A stretch of 64,000 nucleotides of DNA, taken from positions 3,731,531-3,795,530 of the forward strand of contig NZ_CP121472.1 of NCBI RefSeq assembly GCF_036208045.1, given 5' to 3'. Below the pieces are notes generated by a model, which was given only the letters and a program-made list of their open reading frames with translations, searched no databases and was not told the DNA's origin. A program made the translations under genes and the position numbers. Each line of letters opens with the position of its first letter. The stretch's first letter is position 1. The stretch comes from Thiorhodovibrio winogradskyi. GTDB taxonomy: Bacteria; Pseudomonadota; Gammaproteobacteria; Chromatiales; Chromatiaceae. Positions 48,341 through 55,736 of this stretch are shown here, in pieces.

Positions 48341-49369
48341 ATGACGATCCCTCCCCAATCCCTCCCCGACGCCCTGCTGTGGTTTGGCTTTGGCGCCCTC
48401 GCCATCGCGCTTCTCGGCGCCAAGCTGACGCGGCTGGCCGACCGCCTGGCCGATGAGACCGGTCTGGGCGAGGCAGTGTTTGGCGCCGTGCTGCTCGGCG
48501 CCACCACCTCCCTTCCGGGCAGTGTCGCCTCACTCACCGCCGCCCTGGCCGGCCATCCGGAGCTGGCGGTTAGCAATGCCGTGGGCGGCATTGCCGCCCA
48601 AACCGTTTTTCTGGTGGTGGCGGATCTGGTCTATCGCCGCGCCAATCTGGAGCACGCGGCCGCCTCGGTGCCCAATCTGTCCAATGGCGCTCTGCTGTGC
48701 GCCCTGCTCGCCCTGCCCTTGATGGCGGCTTTGGCCCCGGAGATGGCGCTCTGGGGTGTGCATCCCGCCTCGGGCGTGATGCTGGCGATGTATCTGGTCG
48801 GCCTGCGCCTGGCCACGCAAGCCCGTGATGCGCCAGCCTGGCAACCGGTGCGCACCGGCGAGACGCGCGAGGATGTGCCCGCGCGGAAAGGCGCCGATCG
48901 CGGCGGGGTTGGTCGTCTGTGGCTCGGCTTTGCGCTCACCGCCGCCGTGGTGGCGATCGCCGGCTGGATGGTGGGTGAAGCCGGCATCGCGCTGGTGCGC
49001 CTGACCGGCCTGTCCGAGACCCTGGTCGGCAGTCTGTTCACCGCCGTGGCCACCTCCCTGCCCGAGCTGGTCACCACGGTCGCCGCCGTGCGCCAGGGTG
49101 CGCTGACGCTGGCGGTGAGCGGCATCATCGGCGGCAATACCTTCGATGTGCTCTTTTTGGTGCTAGCCGACGGCGCCTATCGCGAGGGCTCGATCTATCA
49201 CGCCATCGGCCCGGCGCCGTTGTTTTTGATCAGTCTGGCGATCCTGCTCACCGCCATCCTGCTGCTCGGGCTGATTCAGCGCCAACGCCATGGCTGGGGG
49301 AATATTGGCTTCGAGAGCGTGGCGGTGTTGGGGTTTTATCTGGCCGGACTGGCGATTTTGACCTGGTGA
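48341..49369 (+). CDS. Cation/Ca2+ exchanger family (CaCA) membrane protein
   Basis: 342 residues, about ten helices in two inverted halves. The second alpha-repeat is standard: LFTAVATSLPELVTTVAAV and GIIGGNTFDVLFLVLAD. The first is altered: LGATTSLPGSVASLTAAL has Gly where the ion-binding Glu normally stands, and SNAVGGIAAQTVFLVVAD replaces the usual GNxxGSNxFN. It could be an exchanger with changed ion selectivity or a non-transporting relative. The start at 48341 is preferred; an upstream in-frame ATG at 48287 adds 18 non-family residues. Confidence 0.85.
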   Translation: MTIPPQSLPDALLWFGFGALAIALLGAKLTRLADRLADETGLGEAVFGAVLLGATTSLPGSVASLTAALAGHPELAVSNAVGGIAAQTVFLVVADLVYRRANLEHAAASVPNLSNGALLCALLALPLMAALAPEMALWGVHPASGVMLAMYLVGLRLATQARDAPAWQPVRTGETREDVPARKGADRGGVGRLWLGFALTAAVVAIAGWMVGEAGIALVRLTGLSETLVGSLFTAVATSLPELVTTVAAVRQGALTLAVSGIIGGNTFDVLFLVLADGAYREGSIYHAIGPAPLFLISLAILLTAILLLGLIQRQRHGWGNIGFESVAVLGFYLAGLAILTW

Positions 49370-49608
49370 CCGGCGATCTGAGCGGGCACCGGGCAGCTCC
49401 GGGGCTTTCCCCGAGTCTCGGTCCATTTGGGCCAACCCCGAGTCTGGCGCGCCGCGCTTCAGTCAACCAAGGGGCGCCCTGGCCCAGGGCGAAACCGTGC
49501 TAGCCCTAATTGACAAGCCGTAGAAGTATTTACCCTCGATTCTGGACATTTCCGTCCGACTCGTTCAAACTGCCTGCCTATGTTGATTGACGAGGCAGCC
49601 CCCTGAAC

Positions 49609-50688
49609 TTGCACGACATCACCCTGCGTGCGGTCGCCCCAGATGAAGAGGCGCGCTTCAAAGCATTGCTCGAGGCGTATCACTACCTGGGCGCGGCGGC
49701 AAAAATCGGTCACACCCTCTGGTATGTCGCCATCTGGCGGGATCAGTGGTTGGCGTTGCTGGTGCTGAGCGCCGCGGCCTGGAAGTGCGCGGCTCGCGAT
49801 CAGTGGATCGGCTGGGATCGCCGCTACCAGTTCGACCGCCTGCATCTGATCGCCAACAACGCCCGCTTTCTCATTCTGCCCCAGTGGCATGTGCCCAATC
49901 TCGCCTCCAAGGTGCTGTCGCTGTGCGAGCGCCAGGTCAGCACTGATTGGCAGACCCGCTTCGGTTATCCGCTGTGGTTGCTGGAGACCTTCGTCGATCC
50001 GCGCCGCTTTACCGGCACCTGCTATCGCGCGGCCAACTGGCTGGAGGTCGGGCAGACGCGCGGGTACCGACGCACGCGCGCCGGCTACAGCCAGCAGCCC
50101 GATGGCGCCAAGCGGGTGTTTGTCCGCCCCTTGATCGGGCAGGTCCAAGCACGCTTGTCCGACCCAAGACTCGATTCCCAGTATCGCTATGGAGCCCCAA
50201 AACTCATGATCTCCGCACAACAGATGCGTTCGCTTCCTGCGTTCTTTGCCGATGTCCCTGATCCGCGTCGCGGCCAAGGCCGGCGTCATCCCTTGCCGGT
50301 GGTTCTTGCGATCTCCGCCGCGGCGGTGCTGTGCGGGGCGCGTGGTTATAAGGCCATCGCCGCTTGGGCGAAGGATCTCAGCCAGGCGGCCCGGGCGCGC
50401 TTTGGTTGCCGTTATCGCAACGGTCGCTATGAGGTGCCCAGCCGCACGCGCATCCGCGATGTCCTCACCCGGGTCGATCCCGACGCCCTTGATGGGGCGC
50501 TGCAGGGCTGGAATGCGCAGATGGGCGCCGAGGACGAGGGCCTGGCCATTGATGGCAAGACGATGTGCAATGCCATCGACGCCGAGGGACGCCAGACCCA
50601 CATCCTCGGTGTCGTTGGACATGACTCCAAGGTCTGTCACACCCAAAAAAAGTCGGTGCTTTGCCTGTCAATGGCAGTGATGAACTGA
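49609..50688 (+). CDS. DUF4338-ISAs1 transposase, part 1
   Basis: 359 codons from a TTG start with GAGGC upstream (no in-frame ATG is available). Residues 1-190 are a DUF4338 / DruA-like domain (YHYLGAAAKIGHTLWYVAIW, WKCAARDQWIGWD, LPQWHVPNLASKVL, ETFVDPRRFTGTCYRAANW). From about 205 the ISAs1 N-terminal domain begins (RSLPAFFADVPDPRRGQGRR, VLCGARGYKAIAAWAKD) and reaches the first catalytic Asp in LAIDGKTMCNAID. The frame ends at 50688, but a heptamer A AAA AAG at 50646-50652 would allow a -1 shift into the second frame. Confidence 0.85.
   Translation: MHDITLRAVAPDEEARFKALLEAYHYLGAAAKIGHTLWYVAIWRDQWLALLVLSAAAWKCAARDQWIGWDRRYQFDRLHLIANNARFLILPQWHVPNLASKVLSLCERQVSTDWQTRFGYPLWLLETFVDPRRFTGTCYRAANWLEVGQTRGYRRTRAGYSQQPDGAKRVFVRPLIGQVQARLSDPRLDSQYRYGAPKLMISAQQMRSLPAFFADVPDPRRGQGRRHPLPVVLAISAAAVLCGARGYKAIAAWAKDLSQAARARFGCRYRNGRYEVPSRTRIRDVLTRVDPDALDGALQGWNAQMGAEDEGLAIDGKTMCNAIDAEGRQTHILGVVGHDSKVCHTQKKSVLCLSMAVMN
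50646..50652 (+). promoter_or_regulatory. Slippery heptamer for -1 frameshift
   Basis: A AAA AAG in the zero frame, exactly where the coding text changes from the first to the second transposase frame. This is the most efficient bacterial -1 slippery sequence and is used by IS1 and IS3 elements. A one-base slip during sequencing or replication of the A-run would look the same. Confidence 0.5.
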
Positions 50689-51389
50689 AGCAAACCAACG
50701 AGATCGGGATGGCCATCCCGGTGCTCGACTCCCTCGACCTCACTGACAAGACCCTCACCGCCGACGCCCTGCTCACCCAGCGCTCGCTCGCTGAGTATCT
50801 CATCGAACGGGGCGCGCATTACGTCTTTATCGCCAAAGAGAATCAGCCCACGCTGGTTGCCGACATCCGCCTGCTTTTCCAGGCGCGGGGCGAGCCGGAT
50901 TTTCGCGAGTCATCGGACCTTGCGCATGGGCGTATCGAAAGCCGCGCGATTTGGACCTCCACGGCGCTGAACAACTATCTCGATTTCCCCCATGTCGGGC
51001 AGGTCTTCGCCATTGAGCGCACCACCACTGAGAAAAAAACCGACAAGACCTCCGTCGAGACAGTCTTCGGCGTCACGGATCATACCCCTGAGAGTGCAAG
51101 CCCTAAGCGCCTGCTCGCCTTCAACCGTGGGCATTGGGGCATTGAAGCCCATCACTGGATCCTCGACTGGAACTGGGATGAGGATCGCTGCACCATCCGC
51201 ACCGGCCATGGACCAGAAAACATCACCCGACTGCGCCGGTTTGCCGCCGGTCTGATCAAAACGAAATCCAAGGATTCCGTGGCAGCCACCATCGAGAAGC
51301 TCGCGCGCAAAGTCCGCCGTGTCTTCGATTATCTGGGCATGACGGCAAACTCAATGCCCCGCGCTGCCCGTGTCGCGCCTGTTGGTTAG
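50661..51389 (+). CDS. ISAs1 transposase, part 2
   Basis: 242 codons in the -1 frame. Continues the catalytic domain: LPVNGSDELKQTNEIGMAIP, TADALLTQRSLAEYL (second Asp), YVFIAKENQPTL, FGVTDH and LLAFNRGHWGIEAHHWILDW, holding the C-terminal catalytic Glu. Without a shift from part 1 it would lack the first Asp. Ends 22 bases before the predicted right terminus. Confidence 0.85.
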   Translation: MPVNGSDELKQTNEIGMAIPVLDSLDLTDKTLTADALLTQRSLAEYLIERGAHYVFIAKENQPTLVADIRLLFQARGEPDFRESSDLAHGRIESRAIWTSTALNNYLDFPHVGQVFAIERTTTEKKTDKTSVETVFGVTDHTPESASPKRLLAFNRGHWGIEAHHWILDWNWDEDRCTIRTGHGPENITRLRRFAAGLIKTKSKDSVAATIEKLARKVRRVFDYLGMTANSMPRAARVAPVG

Positions 51390-51472
51390 AACGGATTTGC
51401 CGTGCGCCCTGGCCATTTGGCATTCCCTTTGCTAAGAGGAGAGAACCCAAGGCCACAACAGGAGAAGCTCCG

Positions 51473-51895
51473 ATGCAAGTCCAAGACATCATGACCCCGA
51501 ACTTTCATGCCATTGGCCAAAGCGCATCCATGGCCGAGGCCGCCAGCCTGATGCGCGATCAAGATGTGGGCTTTCTGCCGGTGATCGAGGAAAACCAGAT
51601 CATCGGCACCCTGACTGATCGCGACATCACGGTGCGCGGACTCGCCAGCGGCTATCCGCCGGAAACAGCCGTGGCCGACATCATGAATCCGGGCGTCGAC
51701 TTTCAATACGCCGACGCGGACATTGAGGCCGCCGCGCAGCTGATGCACGAGCGCCAGGTGCGACGGCTGATGGTGCTCGATCACAGCAACCGCTGTATCG
51801 GCGTGGTCTCGCTGGGGGATCTGAGCCTTGGCAGTGGTGATCCGACCCTCGCCGGCGCCGCGCTTAAAGGGGTCTCCGAGCAAAGCGCGCCTTGA
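51473..51895 (+). CDS. CBS-domain protein
   Basis: 140 residues consisting of two CBS motifs (MQVQDIMTPNFHAIGQSASM, FLPVIEENQIIGTLTDRDIT; DIMNPGVDFQYADADIEAAA, RLMVLDHSNRCIGVVSLGDL). Such stand-alone CBS pairs bind adenine nucleotides and act as regulatory modules. The start has GAGAAG upstream. Followed by a terminator. Intact. Confidence 0.92.
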   Translation: MQVQDIMTPNFHAIGQSASMAEAASLMRDQDVGFLPVIEENQIIGTLTDRDITVRGLASGYPPETAVADIMNPGVDFQYADADIEAAAQLMHERQVRRLMVLDHSNRCIGVVSLGDLSLGSGDPTLAGAALKGVSEQSAP

Positions 51896-51958
51896 TGGCA
51901 ACCGGTCGGTTCTCTGATCAGCCAATCTCGGATCCACCCGTCACTGATCCACCAAAAG

Positions 51959-51986
51959 GCGCCCGCCAAGCCCATGCGGGCGCTTT
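51959..51986 (+). terminator. Rho-independent terminator after CBS gene
   Basis: Eight-base arms GCGCCCGC and GCGGGCGC around a nine-base loop, followed by TTT. A 7-bp tandem (ATTCAAC, three copies, 51992-52012) lies between it and the cytochrome gene. Confidence 0.7.
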
Positions 51987-52032
51987 CCCCCATTCAACAT
52001 TCAACATTCAACATTGACCGAGGAGTTTGCCC

Positions 52033-52698
52033 ATGTTTCGCTTTCTATCCCGGCTACTATCCAGTCGCCTGGGACTTTCGTTGTTACTGCTGATTGTGCT
52101 GGTACCCGCCGTGATGGCCATGTCCTGGGTCGGCACCGAGACGGTCATTCAACAAACCTCGGACGCGCCATTCTGCACCAGTTGTCACAGCATGACGCCC
52201 TTTGCCGAAACCCACGCCAAGGATGTCCATGGTGGCAACAACGCCGGTGGCGTTGTCGCCCAATGCACGGATTGCCATTTACCCCATGATTCGCCGAGGA
52301 ACTACCTTGTTGCCAAGGTACAAACCGGTCTGCACGATGCCATGACCCAAGGCATCTCCTGGTTAGATCCGGTGGACTGGATCGGCAACCTGGAAGACCG
52401 TGGCGATTTTGTCTACGATTCCGGCTGTCTTCGCTGCCATGGCGCGCTCAAACAGGCCACCCAAGGCGACGAGGCCGCTTTGGCCGCGCACAAGGCCTAC
52501 TTTGCCGAGGAGCAACCCGATCAGTGCGTGAGTTGCCATACCCAGGTTGGACATCAGGATTTGCGCGCGGCAATTGAGGAACATTTTCGCCATCTTCCGA
52601 CCTCAGACGATTCGGACGACAACGCGAAACCAACAACAGACGAGGCAGCAGACGGCGCACCAAAGCCCTTCAGTGCCGCCTCAGCCACAGGCACGTAA
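52033..52698 (+). CDS. NapC/NirT-type tetraheme cytochrome c
   Basis: 221-residue membrane-anchored quinol-oxidising cytochrome. One N-terminal membrane helix (LSLLLLIVLVPAVMAMSWV) and four heme motifs CTSCH, CTDCH, CLRCH and CVSCH (about residues 48, 77, 132 and 164), with the usual histidines between. It transfers electrons from quinol to a periplasmic reductase; no partner gene lies next to it. ATG 52033 follows GAGGAG. The last 35 residues are Asp/Thr-rich and not conserved. Intact. Confidence 0.92.
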   Translation: MFRFLSRLLSSRLGLSLLLLIVLVPAVMAMSWVGTETVIQQTSDAPFCTSCHSMTPFAETHAKDVHGGNNAGGVVAQCTDCHLPHDSPRNYLVAKVQTGLHDAMTQGISWLDPVDWIGNLEDRGDFVYDSGCLRCHGALKQATQGDEAALAAHKAYFAEEQPDQCVSCHTQVGHQDLRAAIEEHFRHLPTSDDSDDNAKPTTDEAADGAPKPFSAASATGT

Positions 52699-52786
52699 CT
52701 GCAACAGACTGAATGACCAACTCTCGGGCGCGCCTAGCGGCGCGCCCGTTGATCTCCCATGGCCTTGCCAGCCGTCGACCAGGTCA

Positions 52787-53185
52787 GAACTGCTGGCCGC
52801 CGCCCTGCTGCACGACACGGTCGAAGACACCGAGACCACCCTGACCGAGTTGGAACAAACTTTTGGCCCCACCATCAGCGCCTTGGTGGCGGAGGTGACG
52901 GATGATAAGTCGCTGCCGAAACAGGAGCGTAAGGCGCTGCAAATCGAACATTCCGCGCAAGCTTCGGCGGCCGCCAAGCAACTGAAGATCGCCGACAAGA
53001 TCGCCAATGTCCGCGACATTCTCGCCGATCCGCCGGCCGATTGGCCGCTGGCACGCAAGCGCGAATACCTGGATTGGGCCGAGCAGGTGGTGCGGGGTTG
53101 CCGTGGCGTCAACGCTGCCTTGGATGCCTGTTGGAAGGCAACCCTCGCCGAGGCGCGCGGCAAACTGGAGGCCGAAGCGAGATGA
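52787..53185 (+). pseudogene. HD-domain hydrolase (MESH1/SpoT-HD-like), N-terminus missing
   Basis: Reads RSELLAAALLHDTVEDTETT, EVTDDKSLPKQERKALQIEH, KQLKIADKIANVRDILADPP. These are small-alarmone-hydrolase-type HD domains (HD_4). The first about 45-50 residues, with the initial metal-binding His, are lacking; upstream the frame runs without a good start into the end of the cytochrome gene. The remaining HD pair and the ED motif are present. Probably 5' truncated by deletion. The stop overlaps the ATG of the next gene. Confidence 0.75.
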
Positions 53186-53667
53186 CGGCGCTTAACCCAT
53201 CCGGCCGCCGTGCGCTGCAGTTTGGGTTGCTGTACGCTCTCGTTGGACTGGCGGTCGGTGCTTATGCGGTTCATTCGGCCATCGGCGACGGCTGGGATCT
53301 ATTGCCTATTTGCGCGACGCTTGCCGCCTTCCTAACCGGCATTAGCCTGTGGTACTGGCTCATTGAGCGCCGGGCCGCGACGCACGGCCATGCCGGCATT
53401 CGGACCGGTATCCTAACCGGCGCGCTGGCTGGCATTCTGGCGCATTACTTGTGCTGGTACCTGCTGATTCTGTGTGCGAATCTGGATTATCTCTGGTTCG
53501 GCACGACAAGCTCGCTGGGCGAGCCGCCGATGAACCCAATCCAGGCACTGGCTGGCGCGGCGGTCTTCAGCGGTTTTAGTCTGTTCCTGTTCGGCTGGGT
53601 GACCATTCCGGCCGGCGCTCTGCTCGGCTTGCTGATGATCCGCCTTACGCGGGTGCTGCCGACCTGA
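53182..53667 (+). CDS. Hypothetical membrane protein
   Basis: 161 residues with four hydrophobic segments (ALQFGLLYALVGLAVGAY, LLPICATLAAFLTGISLWYW, GALAGILAHYLCWYLLILC, FSLFLFGWVTIPAGALLGLL). ATGA overlap with the truncated HD gene indicates co-translation. Not recognised. Confidence 0.75.
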   Translation: MTALNPSGRRALQFGLLYALVGLAVGAYAVHSAIGDGWDLLPICATLAAFLTGISLWYWLIERRAATHGHAGIRTGILTGALAGILAHYLCWYLLILCANLDYLWFGTTSSLGEPPMNPIQALAGAAVFSGFSLFLFGWVTIPAGALLGLLMIRLTRVLPT

Positions 53668-54050
53668 ACCGCGGTTGCGCGCTGATCAGGTGCCGCGCGA
53701 CTGCGTGATCGAGACCGCCACACACTGAACAGAGACGCTGAAGGCGCATGATGGGTTGCGAGATGAGCAGGTTGAACAGCTCTGCGCACTGCTAGCTGAT
53801 CTGATGTACCGCTCGGTGCGCAAGGGCTATGGTCCTTGCACCGGCCTGCCATGGCGCTGGGGCTATGGGTTGCCCGACTGTGGACCGTTCTCGCCGCCGT
53901 AACCACGCGAAGACCATCAGGGATCGATCCCGGACGGCCAACGTCCGTCAGCCAACAAGCACCAAAACGCGATTTATCAATGCGGCGACTCCCACCTCCT
54001 CGGAGAATCCTGAGAGGATTGATCGGATATAGCGACGCGGAGGTTCCAAC
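53668..54050. other. Intergenic, 383 bp
   Basis: No supported gene. A short plus frame near 53722-53905 (EQVEQLCALLADLMYRSVRK) reads like protein and may be a remnant, not identified. Confidence 0.35.
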
Positions 54051-54236
54051 ATGCCCCAGCAACAAAGCCACAACATGGGAGCGGGCGGCGACTGCATCTG
54101 CCCGAAGTGCGACCATCGCGGCGCCCACCGCGCTGGTGTGCCTTGCCAAGACAATCGCTGCCCTCATTGCGGCGCCAAGCTGCTGCGCGAGGGGTCTTAC
54201 CATGATCAATTGCTGCAGCAGAAGCGCCAGCGTTAG
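54051..54236 (+). CDS. Small double-zinc-ribbon protein
   Basis: 61 residues with CICPKCDHRGAHRAGVPCQ and CPHCGAKLLREGS, i.e. two Cys pairs forming a zinc ribbon or rubredoxin-like knuckle. Located 12 bases before the DUF89 gene. GCGGAGG precedes its ATG. Function unknown; the spacing suggests an operon. Confidence 0.75.
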   Translation: MPQQQSHNMGAGGDCICPKCDHRGAHRAGVPCQDNRCPHCGAKLLREGSYHDQLLQQKRQR

Positions 54237-54248
54237 GACTGGCGCGCC

Positions 54249-55112
54249 ATGCGAATCTATCTCGACTGTTGGCCCTGCTTCCTGCGTCAGGCGCTGAGCG
54301 CGTCCCGCCGCGCTGGGGCGTCGCCCGAACTGCAGCGGGCGATCCTGGAAGAGACCATGACCGCTCTGCACACGCTGACCAGCGACGCGACCCCACCGGA
54401 GATGGGCGAGCGCATTCATCGACTGGTGCGCGAGCGAGCGCGGGCTCCCGATCCCTACCTTGAGGTGAAACGCGAGGCCACCGCGCAGGCTCTGACCCTG
54501 CTGCCGGCGCTGCGCGAGCGAGTTCAGGAAGCCGAGGATCCTCTCCGCACAGCTGTGCGCATCGCCATCGCCGGCAACATCATCGACCATGGTGTCGCCG
54601 AGACCTTCGATCTGGAAGAAACCCTCGGGCGCGTGCTTGACGCCACGCCGCCCATCAATGATCTGGCGGTATTGCGCGGTGCGCTTGAGCGCGTGGATGA
54701 GGTGCTGTATCTGGCCGACAATGCCGGCGAGACGGTCTTCGACCGCGTGCTGATCGAGGCGCTGTCCATTCCCGTGACCTATGCCGTCAAGGCTGGCCCA
54801 GTGCTGAACGACGCGACCCGCGAGGACGCCATCGCCGCCGGTTTGGACCAGGTCGCGGACATCATCGATACCGGATGCGATGCCATGGGCGCACCGCTTC
54901 GGCTATGCTCGCCAGACTTCCGCGAGCGCTTCAACCGTGCTCGGCTCATTATCGCCAAGGGCCAGGCCAATTACGAGACGCTGAGCGGGGTCGATGCGCC
55001 CATTTGCTTCCTGCTGCAAGCCAAGTGCTCGGTGATTGCCGAGGACATCGGCGTCCCGACAGGAAGCGTCATCATTCAGGCCAGCAAAGCGCTGCGTGAT
55101 GCCATGTCCTGA
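54249..55112 (+). CDS. DUF89 / ARMT1-like metal-dependent phosphatase
   Basis: 287 residues of the DUF89 family (AF1104-type). Motifs: MRIYLDCWPCFLRQALSASR at the N-terminus (Cys pair typical of the short prokaryotic subgroup), YLADNAGETVFDRVLIE, AVKAGPVLNDATREDA, and LIIAKGQANYETLSG; these residues form the metal and phosphate site. Characterised relatives remove phosphate from sugar or nucleotide phosphates as damage-control enzymes. The substrate here is unknown. Intact. Confidence 0.9.
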   Translation: MRIYLDCWPCFLRQALSASRRAGASPELQRAILEETMTALHTLTSDATPPEMGERIHRLVRERARAPDPYLEVKREATAQALTLLPALRERVQEAEDPLRTAVRIAIAGNIIDHGVAETFDLEETLGRVLDATPPINDLAVLRGALERVDEVLYLADNAGETVFDRVLIEALSIPVTYAVKAGPVLNDATREDAIAAGLDQVADIIDTGCDAMGAPLRLCSPDFRERFNRARLIIAKGQANYETLSGVDAPICFLLQAKCSVIAEDIGVPTGSVIIQASKALRDAMS

Positions 55113-55204
55113 TCGCTCTGACGGCCGTTTCATCATCCGGTCTTAATGACGGCCAGTCCTCATGGTCCCAGTCCTCTTGCGAGGGCTCGGTTTGCCCGGC
55201 ACCG

Positions 55205-55597
55205 CTAGTCGTCGGCGGGTTGACGGGATCTGCCTTGCTTGAGCCGACCGCGAAATTTCTTCGCGGTCAGCCGTCGTTCCTTGGCGGCGCGTGACGGACT
55301 TGTGGCGATGCACGGCTTCGGACGATGGGTCGCCTGGCGGATCAACTCAGCGAGGCGTTCGCGCGCTTCCGCCCGGTTGCGCTCGCGCATTCGGAAACGA
55401 TGGACCTCGATCATGAGCACCCCATCCTGATCCATGCGCCGTCCAGCCAGTCTGCCGAGACGTCGTCGCACGTCTTCCGGTAAGGATGGTGAGCCAAATA
55501 CGTCAAATCGCAACTGGACAGCCGTGGCGACGCTGATCGACCTGGTCGCGCCACGACCGCGCGCCGATTCGGCTTCAGCCTGAGGCTGACAGGGCAC
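55205..55597 (-). pseudogene. ArfB-like peptidyl-tRNA hydrolase without GGQ
   Basis: ArfB (YaeJ) rescues stalled ribosomes using a GGQ motif and a basic C-terminal tail. The middle and tail are standard: VATAVQLRFDVFGSPSLPE, GVLMIEVHRFRMRERNRAEA, RLTAKKFRGRLKQGR. But in front of VATAVQL, where the family has SGPGGQHVNK, this frame reads RGRGATRSIS; another frame has PGRSASPR. GGQ is absent in all frames, consistent with a small deletion and frame change. The initial 25 residues are lost as well. Probably inactive. Confidence 0.72.
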
Positions 55598-55736
55598 ATG
55601 GCCAGCGGCTCATCCGGTCCGCCATTGAGCGAGGCAGCACTGTTTGGCGACTTATTCGGCACCAGCTGTTTTTATATGTAGACTCAGCCTCAATCAATCT
55701 CAAATGACGTCCAATCCACTCAAGCAGAGTGATGCT

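Larger units (their letters stand above)
49485..51411 (+). mobile_element. ISAs1-family insertion sequence with DUF4338 (DruA-like) domain
   Basis: Two overlapping frames coding a DUF4338 domain fused to an ISAs1-type transposase. Probable ends: CAGGGCG at 49485-49491 and its inverted match CGCCCTG at 51405-51411, as expected for ISAs1 termini; beyond seven bases the inverted match is poor. No clear target duplication was found. The left 670 bp, including the left end, occur again at 60454-61138 on the minus strand. Confidence 0.75.

Noticed and set aside
49477-51420. Target-site duplication around the IS
   Set aside because: Bases flanking the proposed ends do not match over 8-10 bp, so no duplication is claimed.
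53487-54590. 367-codon minus frame
   Set aside because: Crosses a membrane-protein gene, an intergenic region, the zinc-ribbon gene and the DUF89 gene in antisense; these have clear motifs.
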